Below are positions 25,117 through 33,924 of a stretch of DNA of 64,000 nucleotides, piece after piece. Below the pieces are notes generated by a model. The model worked only from the letters and a program-made list of their open reading frames with translations, was not told the DNA's origin and searched no databases. The stretch lies in contig NZ_CP125378.1 in the NCBI RefSeq assembly GCF_034008635.1, positions 2,780,001-2,844,000 of the forward strand, read 5' to 3'. Source of the DNA: Pseudomonas sp. P8_229. GTDB lineage: Bacteria; Pseudomonadota; Gammaproteobacteria; Pseudomonadales; Pseudomonadaceae. Positions within the stretch are counted from its first letter, which is position 1; every line of letters begins with the position of its first letter. Position numbers and translations under genes: made by a program.

Positions 25117-27774
25117 TCAGGCGAACTCGCACATCACGCTGGCGTTGCCGTCGAGCGTGGCATGCACCCGCTTGAGGCTTTCACCGGTGGCCATCGCGTC
25201 GAGCAAGCGGTCGGCCACCAACGGCAGCACGTGCTGATCGAGCAGGTGGTCGATCAGACGCGCGCCGCTGTCGCTTTGCGTGCAACGCTCGGACAGGTGA
25301 TCGACGAGGTTCTGGCACCAGCTGAAATCCAGCTGACGACGGTTCAGGCGCTCGCCCAGACGACCGAGTTTGATTTCGATCAGCTCGCGCAGCACCGGAC
25401 CGCCCACCGGGTAGTACGGCACCACTTTCATCCGCGCCAGCAGCGCCGGTTTGAAGTGTTTGCTCAGCACCGGGCGAATGGTCTCTTCGAGCAGTTCGGC
25501 GGTCGGGCGTGCGCCGTCTTCGCAGAGGTCGCTGATCTTGTCGCTGCCGAGGTTCGAGGTCATCAGGATCAAGGTGTTGCGGAAGTCGATCTCGCGACCT
25601 TCGCCGTCGTTGGCCACGCCCTTGTCGAAGATTTGATAGAACAGGTTGAGCACATCCGGATCAGCCTTTTCGACTTCATCGAGCAACACCACCGAGTACG
25701 GCTTCTGGCGCACCGCTTCGGTGAGCATGCCGCCCTCGCCGTAACCGACGTAGCCCGGTGGCGCACCGATCAGACGCGATACGGTGTGCTTCTCCTGGAA
25801 CTCGGACATGTTGATGGTGGTGATGAAGCGGTCACCGCCGTACAGCAGGTCAGCGAGGGCCAGCGCGGTTTCGGTCTTGCCGACGCCGCTCGGGCCGACC
25901 AGCAGGAACACGCCGACCGGTGCGTCAGGCTTGTTCAGGCCGGCGGCAGTGGCGCGCATCGAACGATCCAGTGCGTGCACGGCTTGTTCCTGACCACGGA
26001 TGCGCGTGCGCAGGTCAGTGGCGAAACTCGCAACCTTGGCGTTGTGCTCACGGGCCAGTTGCGCCAATGGCACGCCGGTCCAGGCACTGATCACTTCGGC
26101 GACCAGACGCGGGCAGACTTCGAAGCTGACCAGACGCTCTTTGACTTGGGCGGCGGTCAGGGCGCTGTGAGTTTCGTTGAGCTGGGCTTCCAGCGCTTCG
26201 ACGCTCTGGCCTTCCTCGACCTCGGCAACGAGGGTTTCGATCACGGTGCCTTCGGCGTCTTCTTCAACGCTGAGGGTCGGCTCGACGGCAGCGGCTTCAC
26301 GGGCCTTGGCCAGTTGCTGGCGCAGCTCCAGCAGGCGCTCGGCCAGTTGCTTCTGTTCAGTCCACAGGCTTTCCAGCGCGACCATTTCGCTTTCGGCTTC
26401 GTCCAGCCGCGCTTCCAGTGCGTCCAGCGCTTCGTGGTCGATCAGCAGACCGGCCTCGGCATCGCGACGCAGCGCCTGACGCTGACGACCACCTTCGGCC
26501 AGCTCGCCGCGCAGGCGCTCAAGGCTTTCCGGGGCAGCAGCGAGGCTGATACGCACCCGGGCACACGCGGTGTCGAGGACGTCGACAGCTTTGTCCGGCA
26601 GTTGGCGACCGGCCAGATAGCGGGCGGACAATTCGGCCGCCGAGACCACCGCATCATCACGCAGATAGATGCCGTGGCTCTTCTCGTAGACCTGCGCCAG
26701 ACCACGGAGGATGGTCACCGCTTCGCTGACAGTCGGTTCGTGCAATTGCACCGGCTGGAAACGACGGGCCAGGGCCGGGTCTTTCTCGAAGTATTTCTTG
26801 TACTCGGCCCAGGTGGTGGCGGCGATGGTGCGCAGTTCGCCACGGGCCAGGGCCGGTTTCAGCAGGTTGGCCGCATCGGAGCCGCCGGCATTGCCGCCAG
26901 CGCCGATCAGGGTGTGGGCTTCGTCGATGAACAGAATGATCGGTTTCGGCGAGGCTTTGACTTCGTCGATCACGCCTTTGAGACGACGCTCGAACTCACC
27001 TTTGACGCTGGCGCCGGCCTGCAGCAGGCCCATGTCCAGCGACAGCAGCTCGACGCCTTTGAGCACCTGCGGCACTTCACCGGCAGCGATACGCGAGGCC
27101 AGGCCTTCGACGATGGCGGTTTTACCGACGCCGGCCTCACCGACCACGATCGGGTTGTTCTTGCGACGACGGGCGAGGATGTCGACCATCTGGCGGATCG
27201 CGCCATCGCGGCACAGCACCGGGTCGAGTTTGCCGTCGCGGGCCTGCTGGGTCAGGTTGTGGGTGAAGCGCTGCAGCAGCGATTCGCCTTGAGCGGCCGG
27301 CTTACCGTTGGCGGCTGGTTGCTCCTGTTGCGACAGGGCGAATTCTTTCAGGCGATCGATATTCAACTTGGCGAGCAGCGGCTGATAACGGCTGCCGGCA
27401 TAACGCATCGGGTTGCGCAGCAGCGCGAGGATCAGCGCGGCGTCTTCGACCTGGGTCTGACCTAGTTCGAGGTTGGCCACCAGCAGCGCGTCTTGCAGCC
27501 ATTGCACCAGTTCCGGGGCAAACACCGGGTTGCGCGAGGCACTGTGTTCAACGCGAGATTGCAGCGCGGCGCTCAGTTCGCCGGCGTCGACGTCTGCATC
27601 CTGCAGCGCGCGCGACAGCAAGCCGTTCGGACGCTCCAGCAGACCCAGCAGCAGGTCTTCGACGAGGATCTTGCTGCCGCCACGGGCCACGCAACGTTCG
27701 GCCGAACGTTCCAGGTCACGACGGGTTTCGGCGTCCAGCGCCTGGATGAGTTGTTGCAGGTCTACGTTGATCAT
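25117..27774 (-). CDS. clpV: T6SS sheath-disassembly ATPase ClpV (TssH)
   Basis: 885 residues, ATG 27774. It has an N-terminal Clp repeat domain (LVEDLLLGLLERPNGLL), the first AAA+ domain with Walker A VGEAGVGKT near residue 212, a coiled-coil middle region (about 400-520), and a second AAA+ domain with GPSGVGKTETALALADLLYG. It recycles contracted TssB-TssC sheaths. Length and domain order are typical of ClpV. It lies between tssG and sfa. Confidence 0.97.
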   Translation of the reverse strand: MINVDLQQLIQALDAETRRDLERSAERCVARGGSKILVEDLLLGLLERPNGLLSRALQDADVDAGELSAALQSRVEHSASRNPVFAPELVQWLQDALLVANLELGQTQVEDAALILALLRNPMRYAGSRYQPLLAKLNIDRLKEFALSQQEQPAANGKPAAQGESLLQRFTHNLTQQARDGKLDPVLCRDGAIRQMVDILARRRKNNPIVVGEAGVGKTAIVEGLASRIAAGEVPQVLKGVELLSLDMGLLQAGASVKGEFERRLKGVIDEVKASPKPIILFIDEAHTLIGAGGNAGGSDAANLLKPALARGELRTIAATTWAEYKKYFEKDPALARRFQPVQLHEPTVSEAVTILRGLAQVYEKSHGIYLRDDAVVSAAELSARYLAGRQLPDKAVDVLDTACARVRISLAAAPESLERLRGELAEGGRQRQALRRDAEAGLLIDHEALDALEARLDEAESEMVALESLWTEQKQLAERLLELRQQLAKAREAAAVEPTLSVEEDAEGTVIETLVAEVEEGQSVEALEAQLNETHSALTAAQVKERLVSFEVCPRLVAEVISAWTGVPLAQLAREHNAKVASFATDLRTRIRGQEQAVHALDRSMRATAAGLNKPDAPVGVFLLVGPSGVGKTETALALADLLYGGDRFITTINMSEFQEKHTVSRLIGAPPGYVGYGEGGMLTEAVRQKPYSVVLLDEVEKADPDVLNLFYQIFDKGVANDGEGREIDFRNTLILMTSNLGSDKISDLCEDGARPTAELLEETIRPVLSKHFKPALLARMKVVPYYPVGGPVLRELIEIKLGRLGERLNRRQLDFSWCQNLVDHLSERCTQSDSGARLIDHLLDQHVLPLVADRLLDAMATGESLKRVHATLDGNASVMCEFA

Positions 27775-27785
27775 GGCTCACGTCC

Positions 27786-28793
27786 TTAATGAATTTTGCT
27801 GCCCAGGGTCACCACGCCGTCTGCTTTCTCGCAGCCCAGCCAACTGGTCCACCCCAGGCGACAGTCGTTCTTTTCACCAATGCGCAGTTCGCGGATTTCT
27901 TCCGGGCGCAGCACCAGGCGAATGTCGTAATCGAGCGGGTCACGCAGGGTGAACCGCACCAGCGCGCACAGCGGCTGGTAGCCGAACCCGATCGGCAGGA
28001 ATTCGTGGAATCGCTCCCAGTCGAGTTCGGTGATGTGAATGCGGAATTTGCCGCTGCGGTCGCGCACGTGCTCGCCCAGCACCAGGTCTTCACCGAGCAG
28101 GCTGTTGGCGCGACCGAGACGGTTGCGCTGCTCGTCGAGGATCTCCACGCGACGCTCGATGCACTGCTCGATGACCAGGTCTTCGTGCTTGAAGTAGTAA
28201 CGCAGCACCGCCTCGATCAGCGCCGCCGAGTGCGCCCGCAAGCTGAGCAGACCGAGATACGGCAGCAGGCGTTTCCAGTTCAACTCCTTGGCCTTGCGGA
28301 TCTCTTCGCCGCCCAGACCGATCAACGCGAACAGCTGCGCCGAGAACGGATCGAGCGCACCGCTCTGGAAGCTGGCGCGGTAGCGGTACTTGCGCCAGAT
28401 CGGCAGCATCAGCCGTTGCAGGCGATGGTGGAACAGGTCGAGGAAGTTGCGCGTCGGGTTGCCGTCTTCGCTGTCGCCCAGCGCCTGTTCGCCATAGAAC
28501 GCCGGCAGCGGCGAACCCGAACCGACCAGGCCGATCAGGTTGAAACGTATGCGCGCGCGCATCTGCCCGTGCTCTTCGAAAAACTCCACACGGTCGACGT
28601 CGCTGCGCGGAAAGCCCAGGCTCGGGTTGGCCTGGAACTCCACTTGGTCGTACAGATCGTCTTCGCTCAGGTACGGGTGTGCCTCGCGCAGCCGGTCGAT
28701 CACCAGCAGCACGGCCTGAAACAGCGAGTACTCGCGTATTACCTTTGTCAGCCCGCTTAAAGCAGGGGCTGCAGGCCCATACGTGGTGTCCAT
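27786..28793 (-). CDS. tssG: T6SS baseplate protein TssG
   Basis: 335 residues, ATG 28793. It has typical TssG features (FFQ-like N-terminus YSLFQAVLLVIDRL, NPSLGFPRSDVDRVEFF, RNFLDLFHHRLQRL). The start lies 37 bases inside the end of tssF, so the two are translationally coupled, in keeping with their joint baseplate role with TssE and TssK. Confidence 0.96.
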   Translation of the reverse strand: MDTTYGPAAPALSGLTKVIREYSLFQAVLLVIDRLREAHPYLSEDDLYDQVEFQANPSLGFPRSDVDRVEFFEEHGQMRARIRFNLIGLVGSGSPLPAFYGEQALGDSEDGNPTRNFLDLFHHRLQRLMLPIWRKYRYRASFQSGALDPFSAQLFALIGLGGEEIRKAKELNWKRLLPYLGLLSLRAHSAALIEAVLRYYFKHEDLVIEQCIERRVEILDEQRNRLGRANSLLGEDLVLGEHVRDRSGKFRIHITELDWERFHEFLPIGFGYQPLCALVRFTLRDPLDYDIRLVLRPEEIRELRIGEKNDCRLGWTSWLGCEKADGVVTLGSKIH

Positions 28794-30544
28794 TGGTACA
28801 CCTCTCCCTGTGTGCTTTTTACCCGCAGCTCGTGGTACGAATTGAGACTGGCGTAAAGCGCGAAAAACTCGTTAAGAACCGAGGCGAAAACGAACAGGTC
28901 GCCCTCGCCGATATACCCTTCCGGGTCGATGGTCAGTTCGGTGCGCAGACCACGCACTGGCAACCCGCGGTGCAGCCGGTCGACGTGGTGGTGCTTGATG
29001 TGTTTGAGGCCGCCGAGCAGGCGTTTGCTGACCTTCTCCGCGTGCTGGTCGTAGTAGCGCGGCAGGTCGTAGGTTTCGAGAATTACCTTCAACGCGTTGA
29101 CGTCGGCCAGCGACAGATAGTTGAGCGACATGTTGCTGATCAGCTTCCACAGGAAGTCACGGTTCAGCGGTGGCGCGAAGCTCGAGGTGGCCGGGGTGAT
29201 GTTGCGGAAACTGAGGAACTCCGGCGTCTCCTCGCAGGCCATGCAGATGTCGCCGAGCTTGAGCTTGCGCGGCAGGTTCTGGTTGGTGCAGATCAGCTCG
29301 ATCGACAGGGTTTCGTGGGCTTCGGTGTGGCGGATGCCGAAGCTCAGATAGGTGTCGAGGCCGTCGTGCAGCAAAGAAGAACGCTGGCGGATGCTGTAAT
29401 GCGGACGGCTGTTGGGCACGTCGAAACTCGGGTCGTGCTCGAAGGATTCAAACGGCACGTACTCCTGATAACCGAGGCCGCCGGGCTTCCAGCCGGTGAC
29501 GGTTTCCACCGAGAACACGCCGCAGTTTTCCAGATCGAATTCCGCTGGCAGCAGCAGGTATTCATCCTGTTTGCCATCGAGGCGGATCGGCAGTGCGTCG
29601 TGCGCGAACAGGTTGGCAATCGGCGTGCAGAACAGCTTCACATTATCCAGGGTCGGACGCATGCGCATGATGCCGCTCTTGCGAATGTCAAAGCGCAATT
29701 CCAGGCCACGCATCTGCTTGAGCGTGTCTTCCGGCAGCGCGTTGAGGATGTCCAGACCGTTGACGTCGACGAACAGGAACTTGTCCTGGAAGGCGAAATA
29801 TTCCTGCAGGTAGCGATAGCCACGGAAGGTGTTCAGCGGATACGGGATCAACGCTTCTTCTTCGGCAAAGCCCACCGGTTTGACCCGGTCACCCGGAATC
29901 TTGAACGCCATCGGCTTGCCGCTGACACCATCGATCGGCTTGCCGGCACCGTCGAGCGGGATCAGCTCGATGCCTTCGAGGTTGCGCAGCAGGCTCAGGT
30001 AGAGCATCTGGCTGATGTAGCGCTCACCGGCAAAGTGCAGGCGCAGTTTGCTCAGCTCCAGCTCACCGAGGTGGCCGTCAGCGCTCATTTCCAGACGCAG
30101 GCTGAGCAGCGAGCCATCGCCCTTCACCGAGTAGTTCAGCGCGGCCAGATCCAGCGGCAACACTTCGGTCGGATAGCAGGTGCGGAAACGGCAGCGCACG
30201 TCTTCGATCGGCTTGCTTTCAATCGGCGTATCACGCTCGACCACCAGCGCCGGGCCCGAACGCTTCAGCGGATCGAACTGCAAAATGCTGAACGCCGGCA
30301 GCGGGCGCATGTAGTTCGGCCACAGCAGTTGCATCAGCGAGTGGCTGAGCTCCGGCAGCTCGTCATCGAGCTTCTGCCGCAGGCGCCCGGTGAGGAACGC
30401 AAAACCTTCCAGCAACCGCTCCACATCCGGATCCCGCCCGGCCTGCCCCAGGAACGGCGCCAACGCCGGACTACGCTCGGCGAAACGGCGGCCCAGTTGG
30501 CGCAGTGCGGTGAGTTCGCTTTGGTAGTAGTGGTTAAAGGACAC
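28757..30544 (-). CDS. tssF: T6SS baseplate protein TssF
   Basis: 595 residues with a GTG start at 30544 (AGG-containing site upstream). The N-terminus FNHYYQSELTALRQLGRRFA and the block ERLLEGFAFLTGRLRQKLDD are diagnostic of TssF. Standard length. In most clusters tssF follows tssE directly; here a 3.3-kb cassette of PAAR and envelope proteins is inserted before it. Confidence 0.96.
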   Translation of the reverse strand: MSFNHYYQSELTALRQLGRRFAERSPALAPFLGQAGRDPDVERLLEGFAFLTGRLRQKLDDELPELSHSLMQLLWPNYMRPLPAFSILQFDPLKRSGPALVVERDTPIESKPIEDVRCRFRTCYPTEVLPLDLAALNYSVKGDGSLLSLRLEMSADGHLGELELSKLRLHFAGERYISQMLYLSLLRNLEGIELIPLDGAGKPIDGVSGKPMAFKIPGDRVKPVGFAEEEALIPYPLNTFRGYRYLQEYFAFQDKFLFVDVNGLDILNALPEDTLKQMRGLELRFDIRKSGIMRMRPTLDNVKLFCTPIANLFAHDALPIRLDGKQDEYLLLPAEFDLENCGVFSVETVTGWKPGGLGYQEYVPFESFEHDPSFDVPNSRPHYSIRQRSSLLHDGLDTYLSFGIRHTEAHETLSIELICTNQNLPRKLKLGDICMACEETPEFLSFRNITPATSSFAPPLNRDFLWKLISNMSLNYLSLADVNALKVILETYDLPRYYDQHAEKVSKRLLGGLKHIKHHHVDRLHRGLPVRGLRTELTIDPEGYIGEGDLFVFASVLNEFFALYASLNSYHELRVKSTQGEVYQWTPRMGLQPLL

Positions 30545-30571
30545 GGGTTACCTGCCTGGTAGTGGAACTCA

Positions 30572-31120
30572 TCAAAAAAATATCCTGTAGAGCGCGACCG
30601 TCAGACCGGCACAGAAGTAACCGGCGATCAGGAGGTACGGCACGAGCAGGATCCATCCGTAGGCCATGAAAGCATTGTCGAATGGCCCGGCGACCAGGCT
30701 GCACAAGCCATAAAGCATCCAGGGCACCGCGTAGAAAGGGATGATTTTCAACGGCGCCAGCCAGACCATTCGCAGCGCCTGCTGCTCATTGCGGCTCTTC
30801 GCGGCCCGCGAGCCCCATAGCGCAAACAACAGCAACCCGGGCATGCCGAACCACAACAGATACACCCAGTGGGTCTCGGACGAGTCGAATGTCGAATACT
30901 CGCCAATCCACAGGCCATAGGATGAAAACGCCAGCATGGCCAAGAATGGCGTCCACAAGGCTCCCATGAAGAAACTGAGTTGCGCGCGACTGAGCAGGGC
31001 CATCTCGTTCGATACACCTATCACGGGCAAGCCTCCATCCTCGAAAACACACGCATCCATTGCGTCATGATGCATACCGTGTGTTTTCTGCATGAGAGAG
31101 CTTCTGGCGATCAGGCGCAT
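30572..31120 (-). CDS. Multi-pass membrane protein of the PAAR cassette
   Basis: About 182 residues from ATG 31120; ATG 31093 is an alternative, and neither has a strong ribosome site. At least three membrane helices are visible (LSFFMGALWTPFLAMLAFSSYG, WVYLLWFGMPGLLLFALWGS, AYGWILLVPYLLIAGYFCAG). No family is recognised. Its start overlaps the upstream gene by about 10 bases and it is the last gene of the cassette inserted between tssE and tssF. Membrane location and context suit an immunity or accessory role, but this is inference. Confidence 0.65.
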   Translation of the reverse strand: MRLIARSSLMQKTHGMHHDAMDACVFEDGGLPVIGVSNEMALLSRAQLSFFMGALWTPFLAMLAFSSYGLWIGEYSTFDSSETHWVYLLWFGMPGLLLFALWGSRAAKSRNEQQALRMVWLAPLKIIPFYAVPWMLYGLCSLVAGPFDNAFMAYGWILLVPYLLIAGYFCAGLTVALYRIFF

Positions 31121-31893
31121 TCCGGCACCCACCAGTCTTCGTAGCCTTGCGTGCCGGGATACAGCACTGTCGAGCCGTTGAATTCGGGAGCAACCGCAAA
31201 AATTTCAGTCACCCGGAAATTCCATTCCGAGGATTCGAGCAACGCGCCGTCCTTGGTGTACACCCGAAAAAAGTACCCGCTGCTGAACATCCCAAACACT
31301 TGCCCGATCAATCCCAGCTTGGGATAACCGGGTGCGTATGTGATGAGGTAGCACTCGCCCGACTCGCTCGAGTGTCGCGCCAAGGCCTGCGCCGTTAAGC
31401 CACCGAAAATCTTCAACCCCAGCAAGACGGTGCATATGGACACGCCGGTCAGCGCCGAAGCCAGCAACAGTCGCGGCAATGCTCGACGTTTCTGAGCCTC
31501 CAGCGGTTGCAGTGCCGCGTGCTTGCGCCAGCGGGTGTAAGCCGTGTGGATGACGTTGGTCAGCAGCATGGCGCAAACCGTCAAACCACCTGTAAGCGCG
31601 CAATAGGCCAAGCCACGAATGGGGTACTGCGGCAGCAGATAAAACAGAATCGTCAACATCATCAAAACTACCAGGCCAAACTGGATGGCTTGACGCTGGA
31701 TGAAGACCAAAATCAAATTCAGGAAAACGAAAAAATAGAAAATCAGATACATCGCCATGCCGATGGCGACACCGCGCGAGGTCAAACCACCGACCAGTTG
31801 TTTATAGGCGGGAACCGCATAGCCATTCATAACGATATAAATCACACAGGCTAGCGAGTGCACGGCAAGACCGATGGCGTGACGGCTATTCAT
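31111..31893 (-). CDS. Membrane protein with FFRVYxKDG C-terminal domain
   Basis: 260 residues from ATG 31893; the longer frame lacks support and this start overlaps the previous stop by 8 bases. Four to five N-terminal membrane helices precede a soluble C-terminal domain of about 80 residues: ECYLITYAPGYPKLGLIG, YFFRVYTKDGALLESSEW, YPGTQGYEDWWVPEC. That domain is clearly homologous to the C-terminal domain of the product of 33,474-33,920. Two cysteines are conserved in both. It is part of the PAAR cassette; function is unknown. Confidence 0.72.
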   Translation of the reverse strand: MNSRHAIGLAVHSLACVIYIVMNGYAVPAYKQLVGGLTSRGVAIGMAMYLIFYFFVFLNLILVFIQRQAIQFGLVVLMMLTILFYLLPQYPIRGLAYCALTGGLTVCAMLLTNVIHTAYTRWRKHAALQPLEAQKRRALPRLLLASALTGVSICTVLLGLKIFGGLTAQALARHSSESGECYLITYAPGYPKLGLIGQVFGMFSSGYFFRVYTKDGALLESSEWNFRVTEIFAVAPEFNGSTVLYPGTQGYEDWWVPECA

Positions 31894-32263
31894 GTGCAAC
31901 TCCCTGCTTTTCCGGACTGATTGCGATACCCGAATAAACATACAGTTCGTTACCGTCATAGCCGCCTATGGCCGCAGCGCTGAGCGGATAGCTGTCACGT
32001 GTGCCGTACCGAATCCAACCTTCGGTCCACATCCCACCGCTCTCGTGGCGGATCTCAACGTAGTAGTCAGGTGCCTCGTTCCTGGTTATTTCAACGAATA
32101 CCCCGCCATCCTCGGCACCGATCCACAGTGCATTGGGATGGGCGAACAGTTTGGGCTCGGTGGAGCGCTCCATTCGCCACAAAAACGCAAGGCCGACCAG
32201 AATCACCAGCAAACCGACCGAGCTGAGAAAGGTGACAAGGCATTGCCAGGCTCTGAGCTTCAT
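31886..32263 (-). CDS. Single-pass membrane protein of the PAAR cassette
   Basis: 125 residues from ATG 32263, which overlaps the preceding stop as ATGA. One N-terminal helix (LVTFLSSVGLLVILVGLAFLW) anchors a periplasmic domain with YYVEIRHESGG and GWIRYGTRDSYPLS. The tail IGGYDGNELYVYSGIAIS looks beta-rich. No family is recognised. Its coupling to the genes on each side makes it a fixed part of the cassette. Confidence 0.7.
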   Translation of the reverse strand: MKLRAWQCLVTFLSSVGLLVILVGLAFLWRMERSTEPKLFAHPNALWIGAEDGGVFVEITRNEAPDYYVEIRHESGGMWTEGWIRYGTRDSYPLSAAAIGGYDGNELYVYSGIAISPEKQGVAHE

Positions 32264-32667
32264 GGGCAAAAAGCCCCGTTATTGACCGTCCATGAGCGAA
32301 CACCTCTTTCTTCGGTTTTTTCTATGCTCGCCAAGGCTTTTCGTAATGTCTGCGCGTCGATGGTTTTAGTCGCGGCCGGACTTTTAAGCGTCAGGCTGTA
32401 TTGGTCGCTGATCTGACCCAATACGCCTTCACCGAAGGATTGATAGTTGGCGATGGAGTTGCGCTGGTTCGGGCTCAACATGAAGCTGCGTGGTCGATCG
32501 TCATAGTTGGAGTCGTTTGCAACAGTCAGCTCCAATGGAGCTGCGCAGGTGTTCAACAGGTACACGTCATTGCGATAAACCCGCTGAGCAGCGCAGGCAG
32601 TCAACGAGGCCAAAAATGCGAGAGGCCCCGTCCAGCTCAACATGCAGATGATCGCTTGCAGTTTCAT
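32260..32667 (-). CDS. Lipoprotein of the PAAR cassette, copy B
   Basis: 135 residues, ATG 32667, overlapping the previous stop by 4 bases. The lipoprotein signal ends in LASLTAC-AAQ. The mature domain is a sibling of copy A next door: both have a C-AAQ-V--N-VY-----C---LE--V-NSN motif, an SFGEGV/SYGEDV block, a YSLTL/YQLTI strand, an ID-A--L---L--IEK segment, and end W-----A-CP. Likely outer-membrane or periplasm-facing. Function is unknown; tandem duplication fits a diversifying protective role. Confidence 0.72.
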   Translation of the reverse strand: MKLQAIICMLSWTGPLAFLASLTACAAQRVYRNDVYLLNTCAAPLELTVANDSNYDDRPRSFMLSPNQRNSIANYQSFGEGVLGQISDQYSLTLKSPAATKTIDAQTLRKALASIEKTEERGVRSWTVNNGAFCP

Positions 32668-33047
32668 GGGCAGATCGAAGCCTCACGGATCGTCCACTCG
32701 CGCTGGGTTCCTTCAGTGACTTTCTCGACAGCCCTCAGAAATTGTTTCAACCGAGCAGCGTCAATGGACTTGCTACCCGCAGCGTCGTTGATGGTCAGTT
32801 GATAGTTGCTCGGGATCTGTTCGATCACGTCTTCACCGTAAGATGCAAAGCTCGCCACGAGCGCGCGAGCGCTTGCTGCAACTGTCAGGCTGCGGTCCAG
32901 TGAATGCATGTTTGAGCTATTGGAAACCTTCATCTCGAGTGACTGGCCACAACGGTTCTCCATGTACACATGGTTGTTGTGGACCTGCTGCGCCGCGCAG
33001 CCGGACAGGGAGACAAACAGCAGAATGAAACCGGCGAACCTAGTCAT
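32664..33047 (-). CDS. Lipoprotein of the PAAR cassette, copy A
   Basis: 127 residues from ATG 33047, which lies inside the end of the PAAR gene; a TTG nine bases earlier is less likely. The lipobox is LFVSLSGC-AAQ. The mature domain matches copy B (32,260-32,667) along its length, including paired cysteines and the C-terminal REASICP. Gene overlap with PAAR implies co-translation and a linked role. Confidence 0.74.
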   Translation of the reverse strand: MTRFAGFILLFVSLSGCAAQQVHNNHVYMENRCGQSLEMKVSNSSNMHSLDRSLTVAASARALVASFASYGEDVIEQIPSNYQLTINDAAGSKSIDAARLKQFLRAVEKVTEGTQREWTIREASICP

Positions 33048-33462
33048 CGAATTCAACCCTGGCCAGCCAGAGCAGGCTTTTCACGTCTTGCTCAGAAGCG
33101 GCCATGCGCTTCTGCAGGTTGGCGGTGTCGTATCCATCCCATTGCCACGGATGCTTGCCAGTGGGCAAAAACGGTGCGGACGTATGCGAATTCCCGATGA
33201 TTACCGTCCCGGATCCCGCAGTAACCGTGTTCCCGTGTGCCCCGACCGAGCCGACGGTCGCAGCCGGTTTGCCATTGATCAGAACCGTCGTCGCCAAACC
33301 GCCGACCATCGCACCACCACACGCGGAGGCATCGCCTTCGCGGGCGGCCGCGAGGCCGTCGAAGAACACGTCGCCGGAACCGGCGGCGATCGGGTTTGTG
33401 CCGTGGCCGGGGAGCGGGCAAGCGGTGGGGTCGGATACACGTGCTGCGGGTTTGCCAGACAT
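33040..33462 (-). CDS. T6SS PAAR-domain spike tip protein
   Basis: 140 residues, ATG 33462 with AAGGAG upstream. The first 95 residues form a PAAR cone (KPAARVSDPTACP, GSGDVFFDGLAAAREGD, CGGAMVGGLATTVLINGKPA, GSGTVIIGNSHTSAP) with His/Cys positions for the tip metal. A 45-residue helical tail (KRMAASEQDVKSLLWLARVE) follows, too short to be an obvious toxin. It would cap the VgrG trimer. An unlinked effector, or one of the cassette proteins, could be its cargo. Confidence 0.9.
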   Translation of the reverse strand: MSGKPAARVSDPTACPLPGHGTNPIAAGSGDVFFDGLAAAREGDASACGGAMVGGLATTVLINGKPAATVGSVGAHGNTVTAGSGTVIIGNSHTSAPFLPTGKHPWQWDGYDTANLQKRMAASEQDVKSLLWLARVEFDD

Positions 33463-33473
33463 CGGCGTTCTCC

Positions 33474-33920
33474 TTAGTTGACCTTGGCTTGATGACTGTT
33501 CATTTCATGACCACACGCTGGAATATTCCAGCCTTCGTAACCCGTCGCTGTCGGGTAGATCGCGTGACCGTATACCCACTGCGAGCGTTCATCGGTGGTG
33601 AACTCGTTCTGCCAGAGCAACCATTCGGACGATTTCAGCAGCGTGCCGTCTTTTGCGTAGACCCGGAAAAAGGCTTCGCTGGCAAACAGCTTGAAAATCA
33701 TTCCCGGTATGCCGAGGGCCGAATACTGCGGAATGTAGGAGCGGATGAAGCACGTACCTGCATCGTTCCAGTCGGTGGAGTACTCGTGAGCCAGCCGTGC
33801 CGCCGTCGTTTTCACGTAACAGGCAGCTGAAACCAGGGCAGCAGCCGTCAGGGCGAGAAATAGCAACACGCCACGCCCCCACTTCGCCAACGCACCCGGA
33901 TTCACGGCGCTCCCTCGCAT
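33474..33920 (-). CDS. Membrane-anchored protein with FFRVYxKDG domain
   Basis: 148 residues, ATG 33920, starting 5 bases before the end of the tssE region. One N-terminal helix (GVLLFLALTAAALVSAACY) anchors a domain with GTCFIRSYIPQYSALGIPG, FFRVYAKDGTLLKSSEW and TGYEGWNIPAC. The same domain ends the larger membrane protein at 31,111-31,893, so one probably arose from the other by duplication with gain or loss of helices. It lies between tssE and PAAR. Function is unknown. Confidence 0.74.
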   Translation of the reverse strand: MRGSAVNPGALAKWGRGVLLFLALTAAALVSAACYVKTTAARLAHEYSTDWNDAGTCFIRSYIPQYSALGIPGMIFKLFASEAFFRVYAKDGTLLKSSEWLLWQNEFTTDERSQWVYGHAIYPTATGYEGWNIPACGHEMNSHQAKVN

Positions 33921-33924
33921 GGTC

